A stretch of 64,000 bases of DNA, from the NCBI GenBank assembly GCA_964612145.1, contig CAZTBP010000009.1, forward strand, positions 62,001 to 126,000. Direction: 5' to 3'. Origin of the DNA: JAGNLV01 sp964612145 (GTDB lineage: Bacteria; Zixibacteria; MSB-5A5; GN15; FEB-12). This document shows positions 60,809-64,000 of the stretch, piece after piece; position 1 is the first letter of the stretch; each line of letters starts with the position of its first letter. The notes under the pieces were generated by a model. That model was given only the letters and a program-made list of their open reading frames with translations, did no database searches and was not told the origin of the DNA. The translations under genes and the position numbers were made by a program.

Positions 60809-62515
60809 ATGAACACGCTGGACAAATCGGATATCGTCGTAGTCGGTGGGGTTGCAGCCGGACCGAAAGCAGCGGCAACACTCGCGCGGCGTCGGCCGGA
60901 CTGGAAAATCACCCTGTTCGAAAAGTCGGACCGCATTTCGTACGGCGCATGCGGAATGCCGTGGTTTGCCTCCGGTGACATCAGCTCATTCGATGAACTC
61001 ACGAAGACAGCCTGGGGCGTCGAGCGCACACCGGAGTTCTTTGCTCGTTCGAAAGGCTTTGAGGTTCGATCCGGAACCGAAGTGGTCGCGATCAACCGCG
61101 ACCGCAAGACCGTAACAATTCGAGAGCGAGATGCGAGCGAAACGACAGAGCACGGCTACGAGAAGCTGGTACTGGCGACAGGTTCGGTTACACGCGACGT
61201 GCCCTTCTCAGTACCGGATTCGGAGATCGTCAGCCGATTCACGCGTCCGGATGATGCGATCAATTTCCGACGTCTGGCCGAGCAGGGCCGGCTTGAGGAA
61301 GCGATCATTATCGGCAGCGGCCTGATCGGCTGCGAACTGGCGGAAGCGGTGACTTCGCTGTGGGGAATCAAGGCTACCGTTATTGAGTGCGAGGACCAGG
61401 TGTTGCCGTGGGTTTTGGACACCGAAATGTCGGCTCTCGTTGAAACGGAACTTCGCGCACAGGGAGTCAACCTCCTGACCGGAGCACGGGTCCGCGATGT
61501 CGTCGCGCCAAGAAGAAAGGCGACGGTTGCGTACACAGTGGGAAGTTCGGAGCGCTTTGAGCATATCGAAGCAGACTATGTTTTTCTTGCCGTTGGAGTC
61601 CGGCCCCAAACAACGCTGGCCGAGCAGGCCGGCCTCATGCTGGGGGCTGCCGGGGGGATCGAAGTCAACGAGTACATGCAAACGTCCGATCCGGATATTT
61701 ACGCCGGTGGCGACTGTGTCGAGTCAAAGAATTTCGTTACGCATCGCCCCATGTATCTGCCGATGGGGTCGCTGGCCAACCGGCACGGCCGGGTCATTGC
61801 CGAACATATTGTCGGCAACCGGGCCAAAATGCCGCATCCGGTCGGAGCCTTTATTGTCAAAGTTTTTGATCTGAATGTCGGCGCCGTTGGACTTACCGAA
61901 CATGCGGCGGCCTCGCACGGCATGAAAGCACAGACCGTGTGGGGATCATTCTCGGATCGTCCGGACTATTACCCCGAGAACGAATCAATGGTCCTGAAGA
62001 TGGTTTACCGGCCGTACGATATGCGGCTTTTGGGGCTTCAGGCAGTGGGGAAAGGGGATATAGCCCGTCGCCTCGATGTCTTCTCCAGCTTTCTTCAGCG
62101 CGACGGCCATGTGGGCGAACTGCTGGAATTCGAACATGTCTATGCACCGCCGTACTCCGAGGCACTGGACCCAATGCATCACCTGGCCGCCATGGCCCAG
62201 GCCCAGCGACGGGGGGTGCGTTTTCTTTCGGCGGAGTGCGCCCGGCGCACACCTGACAAAGCGCTCTGGCTTGACGTTCGTGAAGACGACGAAATCACCG
62301 CCACGCCCCTGTTCGATGACGGTAACAGTACAGAAACGGTGCATATTTGTCTGAATGATTTGCGCTCACAGCTTGACAAAGTGGACAAAAATAGAGAACT
62401 TTATGTCGTCTGTCGACGCGGACCGAGAGCGTACCAGGCGGCCCTGCTGCTGAAAGCGAAAGGTTTTGAAAATGTAACGGTGGTCGCCGGCGGTACGACT
62501 GCCTTTGCCCGGTAA
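60809..62515 (+). CDS. CoA-disulfide/polysulfide reductase-like flavoprotein with rhodanese domain
   Basis: The 568-residue protein has FAD motif VVVGGVAAGPKAAATLA, redox Cys48 in SYGACGMPWF as in CoA-disulfide reductase and Npsr, NADH-binding IIGSGLIGCELAEA and VYAGGDC-like IYAGGDCVES. The dimer domain and a rhodanese-like domain (about residues 475-568) follow, with Cys535 in VVCRRGPRAYQAA. It may reduce polysulfide or persulfides with NAD(P)H. The ORF is open to 60773, but ATG 60809 starts the domain. It lies between dsrP and hemA, so a role in sulfur respiration is likely. Confidence 0.85.
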   Translation: MNTLDKSDIVVVGGVAAGPKAAATLARRRPDWKITLFEKSDRISYGACGMPWFASGDISSFDELTKTAWGVERTPEFFARSKGFEVRSGTEVVAINRDRKTVTIRERDASETTEHGYEKLVLATGSVTRDVPFSVPDSEIVSRFTRPDDAINFRRLAEQGRLEEAIIIGSGLIGCELAEAVTSLWGIKATVIECEDQVLPWVLDTEMSALVETELRAQGVNLLTGARVRDVVAPRRKATVAYTVGSSERFEHIEADYVFLAVGVRPQTTLAEQAGLMLGAAGGIEVNEYMQTSDPDIYAGGDCVESKNFVTHRPMYLPMGSLANRHGRVIAEHIVGNRAKMPHPVGAFIVKVFDLNVGAVGLTEHAAASHGMKAQTVWGSFSDRPDYYPENESMVLKMVYRPYDMRLLGLQAVGKGDIARRLDVFSSFLQRDGHVGELLEFEHVYAPPYSEALDPMHHLAAMAQAQRRGVRFLSAECARRTPDKALWLDVREDDEITATPLFDDGNSTETVHICLNDLRSQLDKVDKNRELYVVCRRGPRAYQAALLLKAKGFENVTVVAGGTTAFAR

Positions 62516-62549
62516 ACAACGGCGTCGGCAGAAAGGAGCAACTAAGATT

Positions 62550-63770
62550 ATGGCAGCCGGAAGATGGCGACTCAACTTGTGCGGCATCAATCATAAGACC
62601 GCTTCCGTAGCCGAACGAGAACCCCTTGGGTTTGGACAGGAGGACTACGCCGAGGCGCACGCTGAGTTCGCCGCCCTCGATCAGGTTCTTGAAGCTACCA
62701 TAGTCTCGACCTGTAACCGCACCGAATTCTACTTCATTGCTCCCCGCACCAGCGATCCCTTCGATATTGTCTTTGATTATTACGACCGCCTTCGAGGCAT
62801 TAATATCTGGCCTCTGCATGATAAGTTCTACGTGCATTACAATCGGCAGGCAGCAAAACATCTCTTTCGGGTCGCAGGCGGGCTGGATTCGATGGTTCTC
62901 GGTGAAAATCAGATTCTCGGCCAGATCAAAGACGCCTATAGTTCCGCCTGTGCCGTCAAAGCCTCAGGCAAGGTCATCCACCGCCTCTTTCACCAGGCGT
63001 TTCGAATGGGCAAGCAGGTGCGCAGCGAAACCGAGATGGGGAAGGGGTGCTGCTCGGTTTCAAACGCGGCTATGGAACTCCTTCGCACGCGACTCGGCAA
63101 ATTCGAACAACCGACCGTACTGTTTATCGGCGTAAACCAGATGATCGATCTTGCCACCGCAAATCTCTCGCGCGAGCAGCATGGACCGTTTTTGTTCGCT
63201 AACCGTACCGTGGAAAAAGCCGCAAAACTGGCGCGGCGCTACGACGGCGAGGGACACGGTCTGGACCAGTTGGCCGACCTTATGGCGCAGTCGGATATTG
63301 TTATTACCTGCACCGGCGCTCGTGAGCCGGTCATCTCGCGGGATATGATCCACGCGGCCGTAGCCGAAAACAAGGAACGGCCGCTGGTGATAATGGACAT
63401 GGCGCTGCCGCGTGATGTTGACTACACTGCCAACGGCCATGCCGGAGTAGAGGTCTACGACCTGGAGGCCGTCCAGCACCATGTTGCTGAATCGCAGGAG
63501 CGGCGCAAAGCGGCCGTGCCCGAGGCCGAGCAGATGATCGAGCGACGGCTCGGTGAATTTATGTACTGGTATGATCACGTCCGGCGTGAACCGGTCGATG
63601 TACCGATCGAAGATGCGTTTGAGGAGGCGCGCAAAATTCGCATGGCCTCGGTTCTCTCGCAACTTCCGCCGACCCTGCGGAACGATGTTGATCGCGCTAC
63701 ACGCGATCTCATGCAGACCGTGATCCAAATGACAGCGAAGACGTGCAGCAAATGTTCAAAATCGGAGTAA
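62550..63770 (+). CDS. hemA: Glutamyl-tRNA reductase
   Basis: The 406-residue enzyme makes glutamate 1-semialdehyde for tetrapyrroles. Catalytic Cys55 is in STCNRTEFY, GGLDSMVLGENQILGQIK is the signature, and the C-terminal dimer helix is present. The NADPH loop is FIGVNQMIDLA, where the second Gly of GxGxxG is Asn; the related GAGETIE form of enterobacteria is also atypical. AAAGGAG lies 13 bases before ATG 62550. The product leads to siroheme for DsrAB. Confidence 0.92.
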   Translation: MAAGRWRLNLCGINHKTASVAEREPLGFGQEDYAEAHAEFAALDQVLEATIVSTCNRTEFYFIAPRTSDPFDIVFDYYDRLRGINIWPLHDKFYVHYNRQAAKHLFRVAGGLDSMVLGENQILGQIKDAYSSACAVKASGKVIHRLFHQAFRMGKQVRSETEMGKGCCSVSNAAMELLRTRLGKFEQPTVLFIGVNQMIDLATANLSREQHGPFLFANRTVEKAAKLARRYDGEGHGLDQLADLMAQSDIVITCTGAREPVISRDMIHAAVAENKERPLVIMDMALPRDVDYTANGHAGVEVYDLEAVQHHVAESQERRKAAVPEAEQMIERRLGEFMYWYDHVRREPVDVPIEDAFEEARKIRMASVLSQLPPTLRNDVDRATRDLMQTVIQMTAKTCSKCSKSE

Positions 63771-63777
63771 GCCTGTT

Positions 63778-64000
63778 ATGGCCAATACCTACCTTCCTAT
63801 CAATCTCTCACTGAAAAAACGCAAGGTTCTCATAGTCGGCGGCGGTGCTGTCGCCCAGCGCAAAGTTGAGACACTTCTGGACTACGAGGCGAACATCACG
63901 CTCGTGGCGCCGAAGCTCGCCGACAAGATCGCCTACTACGGTGAACGCGAGTTGATCAAAATCGAGAAACGCGAATATAAAGTAGGTGAGGCTGCGACCT
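63778..64000 (+). CDS. Siroheme synthase-type precorrin-2 dehydrogenase, N-terminal part (cut by window end)
   Basis: The first 74 residues are in the window. LSLKKRKVLIVGGGAVAQRKVETLL is split here by the standard NAD-binding Rossmann motif of CysG-N/Met8-type enzymes (GGGAVAQRK) that oxidise precorrin-2 to sirohydrochlorin. It begins seven bases after hemA. The full length is not visible, so chelatase or methyltransferase parts cannot be judged. Siroheme supply for DsrAB explains its place. Confidence 0.88.
   Translation, partial: MANTYLPINLSLKKRKVLIVGGGAVAQRKVETLLDYEANITLVAPKLADKIAYYGERELIKIEKREYKVGEAAT

Noticed and set aside
1..64000. Mobile elements, CRISPR arrays and prophage genes
   Set aside because: I looked for transposase motifs, spaced direct repeats and phage structural genes on both strands and saw none.

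Overview
The window is a contiguous piece of a bacterial chromosome with moderately high GC, dense genes, and no insertion sequences, phage genes or CRISPR arrays that I can see. It encodes outer-membrane beta-barrels, a Tat-exported iron-sulfur protein and c-type hemes, so the cell is Gram-negative. It carries nearly all the machinery of dissimilatory sulfite reduction, so it is an anaerobic sulfite- or sulfate-respiring organism. The large dockerin-tailed secreted protein, the transaldolase/PGI-type isomerase, the minimal SUF pair, the bacterial eRF1-like protein and the combination of dsrD with dsrL suggest a lineage outside the classical Desulfobacterota, perhaps an FCB-group phylum such as Zixibacteria. 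That placement is inference; no 16S or ribosomal protein gene is present to test it.

Layout. 1-3.3 kb: the end of rodA, a DMT permease, a GNAT acetyltransferase and a multipass membrane protein. 3.4-7.4 kb: rocD diverges from nfnAB (electron-bifurcating NADH/ferredoxin:NADPH transhydrogenase). 7.5-9.1 kb: a DtxR-family regulator behind a perfect palindromic operator, with an outer-membrane channel in the same transcript. 9.2-16.3 kb: queG, then a sugar-phosphate run (rpe, pgi, tkt, a glucokinase-fold protein with a ruined ATP site, thiamine pyrophosphokinase). 16.5-23.7 kb: tRNA-Gln(CUG), thrC, a dockerin protein, glnS and a PAS-like/CxxC protein. 23.9-32 kb: galT, NAD salvage (pncB and a nicotinamidase-like hydrolase), an HPF-cold-shock fusion, OsmC, a CrtI-like flavoprotein and a two-gene SUF system. 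32-41 kb: a stress-flavoured run (small membrane protein, double PRC-barrel, MscS, proline-rich peptide, TreT, baeRF, PfpI, ureohydrolase, Rieske-FAD reductase, OMP).

41-64 kb is the sulfur-respiration region. A MerR-type regulator and a DsrMK-like membrane module (minus strand) diverge from qmoAB (plus strand) across a 547-base region containing a MerR-type operator/promoter and an 18-bp Rex-type box. No qmoC follows qmoAB. Then come dsrA-dsrB-dsrD-dsrN-dsrL-dsrC, an RsbRD-N protein, dsrMKJOP, a CoA-disulfide/polysulfide-reductase-like flavoprotein with a rhodanese domain, hemA and the start of a siroheme synthase. Together these cover making siroheme and siroheme amide, reducing sulfite to the DsrC trisulfide, and reducing that trisulfide from the membrane quinone pool or from NAD(P)H through DsrL. 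Sat and AprAB are not in the window, so sulfate activation has to be checked elsewhere in the genome.
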